DNA from: Candidatus Aphodovivens avistercoris
GTDB taxonomy: Bacteria; Actinomycetota; Coriobacteriia; Coriobacteriales; Eggerthellaceae
NCBI GenBank assembly: GCA_018710945.1
Contig: DVIW01000004.1
Location: 124,001 to 188,000, forward strand
DNA: 64,000 nt
Direction: 5' to 3'
The translations under genes and the position numbers were made by a program. Position 1 is the stretch's first letter. Every line of letters begins with the position of its first letter. Below are positions 54,442-62,563 of this stretch, one piece after another. The notes under the pieces were generated by a model. It was not told the origin of the DNA. It saw nothing but the letters and a program-made list of their open reading frames with translations, and ran no database searches.

Positions 54442-54571
54442 CGAAATGGCCCCATTTTTGCAAATGCGCGGGCGAGATCGGGGCGAGGCTCAGGCAAAGC
54501 GCTGGCAAGACAGAGGCGATCCCGAGCGAGGCAGGAACGAGATCCGGCCCTTGCAGCCGCTTCCCACTTGC

Positions 54572-55123
54572 CTAGCGCGCCTCTTCGGCAAGGCGGCGCA
54601 GGGGATTGCCCGTCTCAAGGGCCACGTAGCGGCAGCCGATATGCGGCGGAGCGCCGTATGCGCCATGGTAGTCGGACCCCCCGGTGAGAAGCAGGCCGAA
54701 GCGGGCGGAAAGGCGCTCGCAGCGCACGCGATCGACGGGGGTGTGGTCGGGGTGGTGGCATTCGATGGCTCGCAACCCGCATTCCACCAGCTCGGGAACG
54801 AGGTCGTAGCTGTCAAGCTGACCGGGATGCGCCACGGCGGGGATGCCGCCGTCGGCTGCGATGGCGCGCACGGCGTCGCGGGCATCCACATAGTCGATGT
54901 CGCGCGCGCAGATGCCATGCCCTTTGAGCAGGCCGCGATACAGCGTCGCGTACTCCTCCGACCCGTAGGGGGCATTCGTGAGCGCGGCCATGATGTGCTG
55001 CTCGTCCAGCACCGTCACCGCCGAGGCCGAACCTCCGCCGCGCTGCTCCACATCCCGCACGATCTCGCGTGCAAGCGAAGGATCCCCCTCCACCAGCACG
55101 CGGGTCCGTTCGTACCGTTTCAC
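54572..55123 (-). pseudogene. N-terminally truncated PHP-domain phosphoesterase (PhnPP-like)
   Basis: 183 codons from GTG 55123 (AAAGGG 8 nt upstream). The C-terminal two thirds of a PHP fold are present: IPAVAHPGQ, IECHHPDHT and LLTGGSDYHG supply the later metal ligands. The N-terminal HxH and following His/Asp ligands are missing, so it cannot be catalytic in the usual way. An Eggerthella lenta PHP protein, PhnPP, is known to hydrolyse cyclic phosphoribose phosphate in phosphonate breakdown. The position next to phn transporter genes suggests this is a remnant of that gene. Confidence 0.7.
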
Positions 55124-55201
55124 GTGAAATCCCTTTCCGTCCTTCTTCGCGATCTTGCAGCACCCCGCCGTCCGGCAGGAAGCCGCGCGCCTGCTTCTGG
55201 A

Positions 55202-56050
55202 CTACTTTTGGACTATGTAGCGCTTCCTCAGGCGCGTCGCGAGGACCTCAAGCGTCACCGCAACCGCCAGGCACAGGTACACGATCAGCCCTATCTCATG
55301 GATGTTCAGGTAGAAGCTGCCCGCAAGGAACAGCTGGTAGCCGATGACGCCGGCACCTGCCACCGCGCCCACCGCCACGGCGTTGACGAAGTTGATCTCG
55401 AAGCGGATGAACGTCCACGACAGCATTTCGTTCACCTTCTCGGGCACGACGCCGGAAAACACCACCTGCCACCACGACGCCCCTGAAGCGCGCAGCGCCT
55501 CGAGCACCCCGGGGTCGGCCTCCTCGAAGCTTTCCGAGTACGCCTTCACCAGATAGGCGACGCTGTGGAACAGAAGGCCGGTCACAGCGGCTTCGGCGCC
55601 CAAGCCGATGGCAACGCTGAACACCATCACCCACAGGATGGTGGGCACCGCGCGCGCCACCGACATGACCGCCTTGATGACGGTGCTCACCGCGCCGTTG
55701 GTGAGGTTGCGCGCCGCAAGAAGCCCCAGCACGAAGGCGATCACCGCTCCGATGAACGTGGTGAGCAGCGCCAACGCAAGCGACACGAACAGGCCCGTCA
55801 CCACATCGACCAGCGTGAAATGCCCGGCGAGCCCCGGCTGGGTCATCATGGTCAGGAAATCGCCGCCGGCTTCGCCCAACGCCTCGAAAAACGACACTTT
55901 GCCGTAGTCCATCGTGGCAAGCGCCACCGCCGTCAGCGCGGCAAGCACCGCAACCGTTGCCGCCAACGCCAGGTTGGGACCGCTCATCACGCGCGTCTTG
56001 ATCTTCTCGCCGCGCGTGTAGCGCGCCCCGGGCAGGTTCGACCCGTCCAT
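55202..56050 (-). CDS. phnE: Phosphonate ABC transporter permease PhnE
   Basis: A 282-residue permease with about six helices. The coupling loop is DPGVLEALRASGASWWQVVF and the helix before it RAVPTILWVMVFSVAIGLG. Both are typical of PhnE. The ATG overlaps the upstream stop by 1 nt (TGATG). The gene itself appears intact, but its ATPase partner is a deletion chimera, so import is probably lost. Confidence 0.88.
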   Translation of the reverse strand: MDGSNLPGARYTRGEKIKTRVMSGPNLALAATVAVLAALTAVALATMDYGKVSFFEALGEAGGDFLTMMTQPGLAGHFTLVDVVTGLFVSLALALLTTFIGAVIAFVLGLLAARNLTNGAVSTVIKAVMSVARAVPTILWVMVFSVAIGLGAEAAVTGLLFHSVAYLVKAYSESFEEADPGVLEALRASGASWWQVVFSGVVPEKVNEMLSWTFIRFEINFVNAVAVGAVAGAGVIGYQLFLAGSFYLNIHEIGLIVYLCLAVAVTLEVLATRLRKRYIVQK

Positions 56051-56868
56051 CAGAGGCGCTCCGTCTCCCTGTGCGCCTCGTAGGCATGGCGAACGGGATG
56101 CGGCGCATCGTCGGCGACGCGCCCCGCCGATCCGGCGCCCCAGCCGAAGCGCTCGAACAGGGCACCGGTGAGGCGGGTCCGCGCGGGCGCGCCCACCTCG
56201 GATGCGAGCAGCAGGGCGTTCGCCCGGGCTTCGATAGCGTATGCAGTCGCCGCGCGCAGCGCCTCCACGGGGCCGGCGGCCAGCTCGTCGATGTTCTCCA
56301 AAAAGCAGCGCACCAAATAGCCGAAGCTGGTGAGGAACAGCGCCAGAAAGCCGGTGAAATCGCTCTGCTTGAACGAGAACAGCAGGATGAACGCCCACGC
56401 CACCGTGGGGATGTTGCGGAACAGCGAAGCGATGGCGCGCACCAGCAGCGGATCCTGCACCAGCGCCCGCGCGATGCCCACGCGCTGCTTCTGCCCGCCC
56501 GAAAGCCGGTCGGTGCGCGTGTAGGCGAAGTCGGCCAGGCCCACCTCGGCCAGCACCTCGAACGCAGCGCGCTTCTCCTCCTCGGTGTACAGGCCCAGAA
56601 GGCCTGCGGCGGCGGATTTGTACCCCAGCCGCCCCTGCAGCACGTTTTCGATGGACGTGGCGCGATACACCAGGTTGTAGTGCTGAAACACTATGCTTAT
56701 GCGCCGGCGCACCTGCCGCAGCGCGCGGCCCTTCAGGCCCGTCACGTCCACGCCGTCGAAGGTTGCCGAGCCCTCGGTGGGGTCGATCAGCCGGTTCACG
56801 CAGCGCAACAGCGTCGACTTGCCGGCACCCGAGGGGCCGATCACCGAGACGAACTCGCCGCGGCGCAT
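56050..56868 (-). pseudogene. phnC-phnE deletion chimera
   Basis: A 272-codon frame joining two genes. Residues 1-140 are PhnC ATPase, with Walker A GPSGAGKST (11-19) and the signature LSGGQKQR (122-129). From about residue 142 the sequence is PhnE permease (VRAIASLFRNIPTVAWAFIL). Walker B, the H-loop and the first part of the permease are gone. The junction lies near 56440-56455 (QDPLLVRAIA). The first 20 or so PhnC codons are also missing, and a dispersed repeat abuts that end. The product cannot hydrolyse ATP normally. Confidence 0.85.
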
Positions 56869-56882
56869 CGTTGAAACAGCGC

Positions 56883-56937
56883 CCCAACAAACAGCTTTTT
56901 TTGAGATTTCGGATAGGTTTTTACGAATCTTGGGGTC
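56883..56937 (+). repeat. CCCCAACAAACAG dispersed repeat, copy B
   Basis: It runs from CCCCAACAAACAG to GAATCTTGGGGTC with TGAGATTT and GGATAG inside, the same order as copy A 47 kb away. It abuts the truncated 5' end of the phnC fragment. Confidence 0.75.
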
Positions 56938-57112
56938 GGAGAAAGCGCTTCGGCTTCAAATGCCCTTCGCCTCCAGATCGCGCATCTTTCGCAGCAACAT
57001 CTTTACCTGGTGTTTTCCCGGTTCGCTCGGTTTGCGGTGAAACCCACCAGGGACGTGCGCTTGTCAGCAAGACCCTTCGCGCCCCCAACATTTGGCGTTT
57101 TTGATCCACGCG

Positions 57113-57166
57113 ACCCCAACATTCGCAATTTTCTAGCCCAAAGAGCAAAAAGCTGTTTGTTGGGGT
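57113..57166 (-). repeat. CCCCAACAAACAG dispersed repeat, copy C
   Basis: ACCCCAACATTCG at one end and GCTGTTTGTTGGGGT at the other, with the same length and end sequences as copy A and the opposite orientation to copy B. An AGCGAGCGAAAG follows, as after copy A (AGCGAGCAAAG). Confidence 0.75.
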
Positions 57167-57213
57167 CGCGTGAAGCTCAGCGAGCGAAAGGAGGGCATCG
57201 GACGGCCGCCTGC

Positions 57214-57309
57214 ACCGCTTTCCGCACAACCGGCGGCACCGCTTTCCCCACGGGCAACGGTACCGCTTTTCCCACGGGCGACGGCACCGCTTTCCGCATC
57301 GGCAGCGGC
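57214..57309. repeat. 24-bp tandem repeat, four units
   Basis: Units at 57214, 57238, 57262 and 57286, each starting ACCGCTTT and ending in a GGC or GGT. The unit is a multiple of three, but no gene covers it with a ribosome site. Confidence 0.75.
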
Positions 57310-57320
57310 ACCACCTGCGC

Positions 57321-57360
57321 AAAAAAGAGAGGGCGCGTCCTCATCGGGGGACGCGCCCTC
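57321..57360 (-). terminator. Intrinsic terminator of the lipoprotein gene
   Basis: A perfect 12-bp stem GAGGGCGCGTCC (57329-57340) / GGACGCGCCCTC (57349-57360) followed on the minus strand by TCTTTTTTG, about 50 nt past the stop. Confidence 0.85.
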
Positions 57361-57411
57361 GCTCGACATCTCGTCCTTCGTCGGCAAACCGCGCCGGAGC
57401 GATTGCAGACT

Positions 57412-58125
57412 CTACAGCTTGAGCAGCGTGTTCGTTTCGATGGACTCCTCGGTCTCCGGATCGGTGTAGTCGCCTTGGATCAGCATCTCGGAAACGTTCT
57501 GCGGAGCTGAGAACAGGTAGGTGCCCGTTATCGCGTCGCCGGGGAACACGCTGTCCGGGCCGTCCACAGTGATGTCCTCGCCGTGCAGGCCGATGTAGGT
57601 GTAGCCGTTGGCCTCGATGGAACCGCCGTCGGTGCCGTACAGCGAGAAGTACAGGTTCGGCACCGAGGCTCCGTACTCGCTTAGCACCGTGTCTTCGGGA
57701 ATGTACATCTCGTAGCCCACGGTGATGTACATCATGTCGTCGGCGTCATCGGCATCGAGTTCCGAAATGTAGAAGATGCTGTCGGAGTTGTTGTAGGCGT
57801 CGATGGCCTCCTGCACCGCCGCCGCGTCGGTCTCGACGCTGGTGAAGCGGTAGTAGATGATGTGGTCGGCATCGTCCTCGACCGAGTAGATGGTGGCAGG
57901 CAGCCATTCGCCCATTTGGGCGGGCGACTCAACCGTTCCCTCGACGGGAACGATGTCCTCACCAGCGGGTTGGCTGGCGGCCGGCTCCTCGGTTGCCGCG
58001 CCGTCGGCAGATCCGTCGCCGGCGGCAGGCTGACTTTCGCCGCCTCCCGACGAGCAGCCGAACAACCCCAGCGCTGCAACCAGAGCGCCGCAGGCGACGA
58101 GCGCGCACGTTTTCCTCATCCTCAT
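57412..58125 (-). CDS. Lipoprotein of unknown function
   Basis: A 237-residue exported lipoprotein with its lipid cysteine at C24 (LGLFGC). The signal peptide is nearly the same as that of the amino-acid-binding protein at 53458-54288 (VACGAL-AALGLFGCSSG). An acidic Ala/Glu/Gly linker (25-60) leads to a beta-rich domain with no recognised fold. GAAGGGGG precedes ATG 58125. It is monocistronic with its own terminator. Confidence 0.8.
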   Translation of the reverse strand: MRMRKTCALVACGALVAALGLFGCSSGGGESQPAAGDGSADGAATEEPAASQPAGEDIVPVEGTVESPAQMGEWLPATIYSVEDDADHIIYYRFTSVETDAAAVQEAIDAYNNSDSIFYISELDADDADDMMYITVGYEMYIPEDTVLSEYGASVPNLYFSLYGTDGGSIEANGYTYIGLHGEDITVDGPDSVFPGDAITGTYLFSAPQNVSEMLIQGDYTDPETEESIETNTLLKL

Positions 58126-58321
58126 GGTTCCCCCTTCCAAAAGCCCAACCCGCGTCGCGGCGACCCGCAGCCCCGCGGATGCGCGGCGGCGTTGGCGAGC
58201 CCTTGAAGAGCGAACCGCGCTTCGACGGCTCAGCCTTCCCCTACCGCCATTATAAAGCCGAAGGAGTACCCTCCCTGTAAAATGTCGTGCTGAGAGCCAG
58301 GTGAACGGGAAGCCGCGGAGC

Positions 58322-58360
58322 GGACAGAGGGAGGTCTTCGCGCAGCTCCCCTCTGTCCGG
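58322..58360 (-). terminator. Hairpin downstream of the aldo/keto reductase gene
   Basis: CGGACAGAGGGAG (58322-58334) pairs with CTCCCCTCTGTCCG (58347-58360) with one bulged base. No T-tract. The 58126-58414 gap has nothing else I can support. Confidence 0.45.
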
Positions 58361-58414
58361 CAGCGCGGCGCCACGTTAACCCGCAACGCGGCGCCCCGCC
58401 CGCGCGCAGCCCGT

Positions 58415-59539
58415 TTACTCGTACTTTTCCGCCGCTTCGCGCAGGTGCTCCACGATGGCGATGCCCTGGGGGCACACGCGCTCGCACGCGCCGCACTCGA
58501 TGCAGGCCGAGGCCTTCGCCGGCGTGGCCTGCCACTGGTAGTTGTGCTTGGAGAACGCCGCGTTGCCCGTCATGGCCTCCAGGTTCAGCAGCATCATGAT
58601 GACGGGGATGGCCACCTGCTGCGGGCAACCCTTCAGGCAGTAGCCGCAGTTCGTGCACGGAATGCTGGACACGGCGCGCAGCTTTCCCACCACCGCGTCA
58701 AGCGCGGCGCGCTCGGCGTCGGACAGCGGGCGGTTCTCGTGGAACGCCTGGGCGTTCTGGCGCATCTGCTCCAACGTGGAGGCGCCGGAGAGCACCGTCA
58801 GCACGTTGGGCAGGTTCCAGCAGAAGCGGTACGCCCACGATGCCAAGCTGGCCTGCGCGTCCAGGGCGCGCAGCGGCGCGGCGGCGTCCTCCGACAGCTC
58901 CGCCAAGCGTCCGCCGCGCACGGGCTCCATGATGACCACCGGCTTGCCGTGGCGGGCGGCCACCTCCATCAGCGCGCGCGACTGCGTGAGCGGGTCGTCC
59001 CAGTCCAGGTAGTTCACCTGCAGCTGCACGAAATCGACCTGCGGATGCGCGGAAAGCAGCTGCTCCAGCGCCTCCGGGCCGTCGTGCAGCGAGAAGCCGA
59101 TGTGGCGGATGACTCCTTCCGCCTTCTTCTGCAGCAGGAAGTCCCACATGCCGAAGTCCTCGAACTTCTGCGTGCGCTCGGCGCCCAGGTTGTGCAGCAG
59201 GTAGAAGTCGATGTAGTCCACGCCCAGCCGCTCAAGCGAGGTGTCGAGGCAGGCCTTCGCCTCTTCGGGCGTCTTGAAGGCCGAAGCCGGGTTCTTCGTG
59301 GCCAGCACGTAGGACTCGCGCGGGTGGCGCTGCACCAGCGCCTTGTTCAGCGCGGTCTCCGACACGCCGTCGTGGTAGAGGAACGCCGTGTCGAAGTACG
59401 TGCCGCCTGCCTCCAAAAAGGCGTCCACCATCTGCTCGAACTGCGGCATATCGATGCTGGTCTGGTCTTTTGGATCGGTAAGCGGCAGGCGCATGCAGCC
59501 GAAGCCGAACTTGGCGATGCGGGCGAACTCGTCGTTCAT
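58415..59539 (-). CDS. Aldo/keto reductase with C-terminal 4Fe-4S domain
   Basis: A 374-residue protein. The AKR barrel (about residues 1-260) keeps the active-site Asp and Tyr in FDTAFLYHDG, Lys in LATKNP and His in LLHN. The C-terminal 90 residues carry two cluster motifs, CTNCGYCLKGCPQQ and CIECGACERVCPQG. This two-part form is common in anaerobes; the substrate is unknown. The ATG at 59539 follows AAAGGGG. It is divergent from a LysR regulator gene 160 bp away, which may control it. Confidence 0.92.
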   Translation of the reverse strand: MNDEFARIAKFGFGCMRLPLTDPKDQTSIDMPQFEQMVDAFLEAGGTYFDTAFLYHDGVSETALNKALVQRHPRESYVLATKNPASAFKTPEEAKACLDTSLERLGVDYIDFYLLHNLGAERTQKFEDFGMWDFLLQKKAEGVIRHIGFSLHDGPEALEQLLSAHPQVDFVQLQVNYLDWDDPLTQSRALMEVAARHGKPVVIMEPVRGGRLAELSEDAAAPLRALDAQASLASWAYRFCWNLPNVLTVLSGASTLEQMRQNAQAFHENRPLSDAERAALDAVVGKLRAVSSIPCTNCGYCLKGCPQQVAIPVIMMLLNLEAMTGNAAFSKHNYQWQATPAKASACIECGACERVCPQGIAIVEHLREAAEKYE

Positions 59540-59599
59540 GGGAACCCCTTTGCGATAGGCGCGCGACGCGGCGGGCGGCGCGGGTGCGGGCGTTTTCGT

Positions 59600-59629
59600 T
59601 TGCCGTCGGGCGCGCTTTGCTGCTATGAT
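59600..59629 (+). promoter_or_regulatory. Promoter of the LysR-type gene
   Basis: TTGCCG (59600-59605), an 18-bp spacer and TATGAT (59624-59629), in the divergent region with the aldo/keto reductase gene. Confidence 0.55.
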
Positions 59630-59699
59630 GACGCAGCAACACGCTTCCGAGGCAGCAAACAGTATAGTAAACATCCGGCAGCTCCCGGAAGGTGCACCT

Positions 59700-60659
59700 A
59701 TGGACATCGATACCATCCGAACGATCCTCACCGTCGCCCACTGCGAAAACTACTCCGAGGCCGCGCGAGCCCTGATATGTTCGCCGTCCGTCATCTCCAA
59801 GCGCATTGCGAAAGCCGAGCACGAACTGGGCGTGGAGCTGTTCGTCCGCGGCCGCAAATCAAGCCGGCTGGTGCCCACCGCCGCCTGCGAGGCGGTGTTC
59901 CCTGACCTGCAGGCCATCGAGGACGCCTGGCTGCGCGCGCAGGACACCGCCACGCTGCTGTCCGACCGCGCCTCCGACGGCACGCTGCGCATCGGGTCGC
60001 TGGCGAAGTTCTGGCCCACGCGCGAGGACGCCATCATCACCGATTTCATGGCGAAGAACCGCGACGCGAACGTCATCATCATCAAGCAATCGTGGGACCC
60101 ACTGGTGAAGGGACTTCTGCAGGGCCGCTACGATCTGGCCTTCCTCTCGTTCAACGGACCGCTTTCCGACCTGGTGGAACGCAACTCCGACACGTTGCTG
60201 GACCGCTTCGACTTCTACCTGGTCGACCACGTGGACCAGATGCTTCTGGCAGTGGGCACGCGCTTTCCGGAGGCCGCGCTGGGCGAGGCCACGCTGGAGG
60301 CGTTCCGCAACTTCTCCATCGCCTTCAACGTGGACGAGAACGGCGACATCTTCGAAAACCACGCCGCACCCTTCCTCATGTTGGCGCGCCGCTACGGGTT
60401 CGCCCTGAACGCCAAGCCGATGAACACGCGCGACGAGAGCGCGTTCCGTCTTGCCCGCGCGCATCGGCTGGCCATTCCGCAGCCGGTGCGCAAGGTGGAC
60501 ATCGAAGGCATCGGCTACGTGCGCCTGACCGACTGGCCCACCACGCTGTCGGCCTACTGCGCCGTGCCGAAGGGCCGCCACGCGCCGCTGGTGGTGAGCA
60601 TGATCGACCACCTGAAGCGACAGGGCTGCACGCTGGATTCGTTGACGAATCGGCGATGA
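59700..60659 (+). CDS. LysR-family transcriptional regulator
   Basis: A 319-residue regulator. The N-terminal winged HTH spans about residues 1-65 (TIRTILTVAHCENYSEAARA, then SPSVISKRIAKAEHELGVEL). The effector domain begins near residue 95. I chose ATG 59700 because GGAAGG lies 7 nt upstream; the open frame reaches back to 59625 without a ribosome site. It lies upstream of, and on the same strand as, the FAD oxidoreductase/transporter pair, and divergent from the aldo/keto reductase. Both are candidate targets. Confidence 0.9.
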   Translation: MDIDTIRTILTVAHCENYSEAARALICSPSVISKRIAKAEHELGVELFVRGRKSSRLVPTAACEAVFPDLQAIEDAWLRAQDTATLLSDRASDGTLRIGSLAKFWPTREDAIITDFMAKNRDANVIIIKQSWDPLVKGLLQGRYDLAFLSFNGPLSDLVERNSDTLLDRFDFYLVDHVDQMLLAVGTRFPEAALGEATLEAFRNFSIAFNVDENGDIFENHAAPFLMLARRYGFALNAKPMNTRDESAFRLARAHRLAIPQPVRKVDIEGIGYVRLTDWPTTLSAYCAVPKGRHAPLVVSMIDHLKRQGCTLDSLTNRR

Positions 60660-60858
60660 AAGCGGAACCCATCGAATGAAATACCTGGTAGAACGCATCC
60701 TATACTGAAGACGCTTCGGAAGCACGCAAAACCTATAGCGGCAGATCGCGCGGCGGCCCTCTAAGGGAAGGGCCTGCGGAAGCTTGCTGCCTAGGGGCCC
60801 TGAGCGCCCCGTGCTTCCCCGCCCGATCGCGCCGCCCGAGTCGAAGGAAGGCGATCGT

Positions 60859-62388
60859 GTGAACATCAACAGCGACTACAACGTGGACGTTCTGGTGTGC
60901 GGCGGCGGCGTCGCCGGCTGCTCTGCGGCAATCACCGCAGCGAGGCAGGGCATGCGCACGTTGCTCATCGAGAAGCGCGAGTCGTTCGGTGGCTTGGTCA
61001 CCAACGGCTACATCACCGGCATCGCGGGCCACGTGGACGGCGTCTGCAAGGAGTGGGTGGAGCGCCTGGTGAAGGAGAACGGCGCCATCATGAAACCCCA
61101 CCTTCCCGCCGTGGAACCCGAGCGAGCCAAGGTGATGTTCGAGCGCATGCTCATCCAGTCCGGCGCCCGCTTCCTGTACGGCACCCACATCGCCGAATGC
61201 ATCGTGGAGGACAACCGCATCGCGGGCGTGGTGGCCTACAACGTGAACGGCAAGATGGTCATCCGCGCGAAGATGGTCATCGACGCCACCGGCGACGCCA
61301 TCGTGGCGTCCGCCGCCGGAGTGCCCTGCGACGTGGGCGACATCGAGTTCATGGGCATGAACGAGTCCACCTCCATGGGCTTCCGCCTGTCTTACGTGAA
61401 CTACGAGAAGTTCCTGCAGGTGCGCGGCGAATACGAAAAGGCGAATCTGTCCAAGCCTCCCGAGCAGCGCGTGAACTACTTCGTGGCGAAGCAGCACGAG
61501 GCCATCGCGGCGGGCGATCTGCCCTGCATCGTGTCTCCCGGCAACCTGGTGTACCCGGTGGTGGGCAGCAAAGATCAGACCTGCATGGACGTGTGCTTGG
61601 ACGCCACGCACACCTACGACTGCCGCAACACCTCCGCCGAGGATCTGACGCGGCAGATCGTCGACCAGCACAACAAGGTGCTGATGTTCGTCGACTTCCT
61701 GCGCAAGTACGCCCCCGGCTTCGAAAACTGCACGCTGGCGCACTTCGCCGAGCAGAACGGCACGCGCGAGACGCGCCGCATGGTGGGCAAATACGTGTTC
61801 ACCGCTCGCGACATCTGCGCCGCCAAGAAGTTCGAGGACGGCATCGCCATCTACCCCGAACCGCTGGATTCGCACCATCCCACCAGCGACCGCACCACGG
61901 CCATGCGCCACATCCATGCGCCCGAGCCCATCGAGCCCGCATTCTGCCGCCCCTCGCAGGATGACGGCAATTGGCATATGCACCCCTTCGCCCCCATGGA
62001 GGGCTACGAGGTGCGCCCGAACCCGCGCGATTTCAGCGAGATCCCGCTGCGTGCGCTGGTCGCCGAGAACATCGACAACCTGTTCGGCGTCGGCCGCAAC
62101 TTCTCGGCGGACTGGCACGCCATCGGCGGCGCTCGCGTGATCGCCACCTGCATGACCACCGGCCAAGCCGCTGCCAACGCAGCCGCTTGGTGCGTCAAGC
62201 ATCAAGAGAACGCCTGGAACGCCGACGGCAAAGCCGTGCGCGAGATGCAGAAGCAGCAGGACGTGCCGCTTGACCAGCCGCTCGAAGGCTACTGGGCTGC
62301 CGCGCGGGATGCCGAGGGCGAGCTGGACATCCTTCACGACATGGCCGTGGTGCGCAAGCCTTCCGGCGAGACGTCGTTCCAGAACTAA
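60859..62388 (+). CDS. FAD-dependent oxidoreductase (FAD_oxidored family)
   Basis: A 509-residue flavoenzyme. The FAD-binding GGGVAG is at 15-20 and the ribose-binding acid in LLIEKRESFGG. The second FAD motif is VIDATGDAIVA, and the C-terminal FAD contact FGVGRNFSADWHAIGGAR. There is no signal peptide and no FMN attachment motif. It probably reduces or dehydrogenates an organic acid or sugar derivative. The GTG at 60859 follows AAGGAAGG. The gene is placed with an anion transporter and a LysR gene, so a catabolic or respiratory role with the imported substrate is likely. Confidence 0.85.
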   Translation: MNINSDYNVDVLVCGGGVAGCSAAITAARQGMRTLLIEKRESFGGLVTNGYITGIAGHVDGVCKEWVERLVKENGAIMKPHLPAVEPERAKVMFERMLIQSGARFLYGTHIAECIVEDNRIAGVVAYNVNGKMVIRAKMVIDATGDAIVASAAGVPCDVGDIEFMGMNESTSMGFRLSYVNYEKFLQVRGEYEKANLSKPPEQRVNYFVAKQHEAIAAGDLPCIVSPGNLVYPVVGSKDQTCMDVCLDATHTYDCRNTSAEDLTRQIVDQHNKVLMFVDFLRKYAPGFENCTLAHFAEQNGTRETRRMVGKYVFTARDICAAKKFEDGIAIYPEPLDSHHPTSDRTTAMRHIHAPEPIEPAFCRPSQDDGNWHMHPFAPMEGYEVRPNPRDFSEIPLRALVAENIDNLFGVGRNFSADWHAIGGARVIATCMTTGQAAANAAAWCVKHQENAWNADGKAVREMQKQQDVPLDQPLEGYWAAARDAEGELDILHDMAVVRKPSGETSFQN

Positions 62389-62450
62389 CCGGCTCAAAAC
62401 CGGTGAACCATCCCCTCCAAGCACAACCATCAGGCGGGCGGAGGCCCCTA

Positions 62451-62531
62451 GCGCCTAGCGGCGGCTTTCCCGACCGCCGCTAGGCGCAGCATCCCCGTCC
62501 GGCGGCTTCCTCCCAATCGCCGCCGGACGGG
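62451..62531. repeat. Two tandem perfect hairpins between the oxidoreductase and transporter genes
   Basis: The first stem is 14 bp: GCGCCTAGCGGCGG (62451-62464) / CCGCCGCTAGGCGC (62474-62487). The second is 13 bp: CCCGTCCGGCGGC (62494-62506) / GCCGCCGGACGGG (62519-62531). There are no T-tracts. They may tune expression within the operon. Confidence 0.75.
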
Positions 62532-62563
62532 ATTCGCCCGCAATCCTAGGAGAAGGGACTCCC

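Larger units (their letters stand above)
56869..57411. other. 543-bp gene-free region rich in repeats
   Basis: It holds dispersed repeats B and C in opposite orientation, a 24-bp tandem repeat and a terminator. CCCCAACATT also recurs at 57092 and 57114. No protein gene is supported. Confidence 0.6.

Noticed and set aside
56921-57322. Minus-strand ORF with Cys/Arg repeats near 57 kb
   Set aside because: The CRRPWGKRCR-like repeats come from the 24-bp tandem DNA repeat and the dispersed repeat; no ribosome site.
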